A DNA stretch of 64,000 nt, taken from contig CAZUWH010000006.1 in NCBI GenBank assembly GCA_964624075.1, forward strand, positions 1 to 64,000, in the 5' to 3' direction. Both the position numbers and the translations under genes were made by a program. The notes below the pieces were generated by a model. That model did not search any database. It saw only the letters and a list, made by a program, of their open reading frames with translations, and was not told where the DNA came from. This document shows, one piece after another, positions 63,838 through 64,000 of this stretch (position 1 is its first letter; every line of letters begins with the position of its first letter). Source of the stretch: CAZUWH01 sp964624075. GTDB taxonomy: Bacteria; Pseudomonadota; Alphaproteobacteria; Rhodospirillales; Rhodospirillaceae.

Positions 63838-64000
63838 AGACGAGCCACCAGCGATGGGAAATACTCGATCCCCGTTCAGAGGGACCTCTGTGAATGCCAA
63901 GGGCTGCACATGGCATCACCCGGGTTTGCTCCCTGCGGGTCTGGTGGTCGTCCCCCCGCGTTGCGAGAAAACTGCTTCAGCAGCAAGAGGCGTATGATAC
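63838..64000. other. Downstream of dnaA to window end
   Basis: 163 bases with no gene start recognised before the window ends. Confidence 0.5.

Noticed and set aside
1..64000. CRISPR array, prophage or toxin-antitoxin system
   Set aside because: No regularly spaced repeats, phage structural genes or recognisable toxin-antitoxin pairs were seen.

Overview
The window looks like a chromosome segment of a Rhodospirillales-type alphaproteobacterium with moderately high GC. This rests on gene content and order: rpsT next to dnaA; a complete 14-subunit nuo operon running on into birA, coaX, RNase J and methylmalonyl-CoA epimerase; the dxr-rseP-bamA-skp-lpxD-fabZ-lpxA-lpxI block; a CarD/CdnL regulator; 7Fe ferredoxin FdxA; and the DUF2849-cysI-DUF934-cysH sulfate-reduction arrangement. 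The assignment is an inference from gene content, not from a database search.

Layout. Positions 1-3.8 kb hold one small ORF and a decayed assimilatory sulfate-reduction operon (DUF2849, cysI, DUF934, cysH). Positions 4-8.3 kb hold a long DEAD-box RNA helicase and aspS. Positions 8.4-11.9 kb (minus strand) hold an SH3-like secreted protein, a sugar-nucleotidyltransferase-like protein, a phosphoesterase-fold protein without the usual metal ligands, CarD and FdxA. Positions 12.2-13.4 kb hold gene debris, including a dead IS1-like transposase. Positions 13.5-16.4 kb (plus) hold a cytidylate-kinase-like protein, a GT39 membrane glycosyltransferase and a PAP2 phosphatase. Positions 16.5-18.6 kb (minus) hold a small secreted protein, a MIF-like tautomerase, a thermonuclease-like gene with a probable frameshift, and a DNA-3-methyladenine glycosylase. 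Positions 18.6-36.7 kb (minus) are one long tightly packed operon, nuoA to nuoN followed by birA, coaX, rnj and mce. Positions 37.3-39.8 kb hold convergent glpD and ctpA pseudogenes. Positions 39.9-52.2 kb (plus) hold gltX, gltA and the isoprenoid / outer-membrane / lipid A cluster. Positions 52.2-54.2 kb hold a 23-C homopolymer, a small unknown gene and an inverted lpxB. Positions 54.3-60.2 kb hold a dead diguanylate cyclase, tRNA-Glu(CTC), a small membrane protein, ubiD and a frameshifted outer-membrane-protein pseudogene. Positions 60.5-64 kb hold a terminated possible small transcript, rpsT and dnaA.

Reading. Core respiration, ubiquinone synthesis, translation and lipid A genes are all intact, while sulfate assimilation, glycerol-3-phosphate oxidation, c-di-GMP signalling, a C-terminal protease, a surface protein and an insertion sequence are broken by many frameshifts, stops and internal deletions. 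That pattern fits ongoing genome reduction, for instance host association. Long homopolymers (C23, G14), palindromic repeats and a local lpxB inversion add to the picture. I did not find a convincing wholly new multi-gene system. The best leads are the repeat-associated C23 tract, the G14 tract in ctpA, a structured three-copy intergenic repeat, a 24-bp hairpin near ubiD and the phosphoesterase-like protein lacking its metal ligands.
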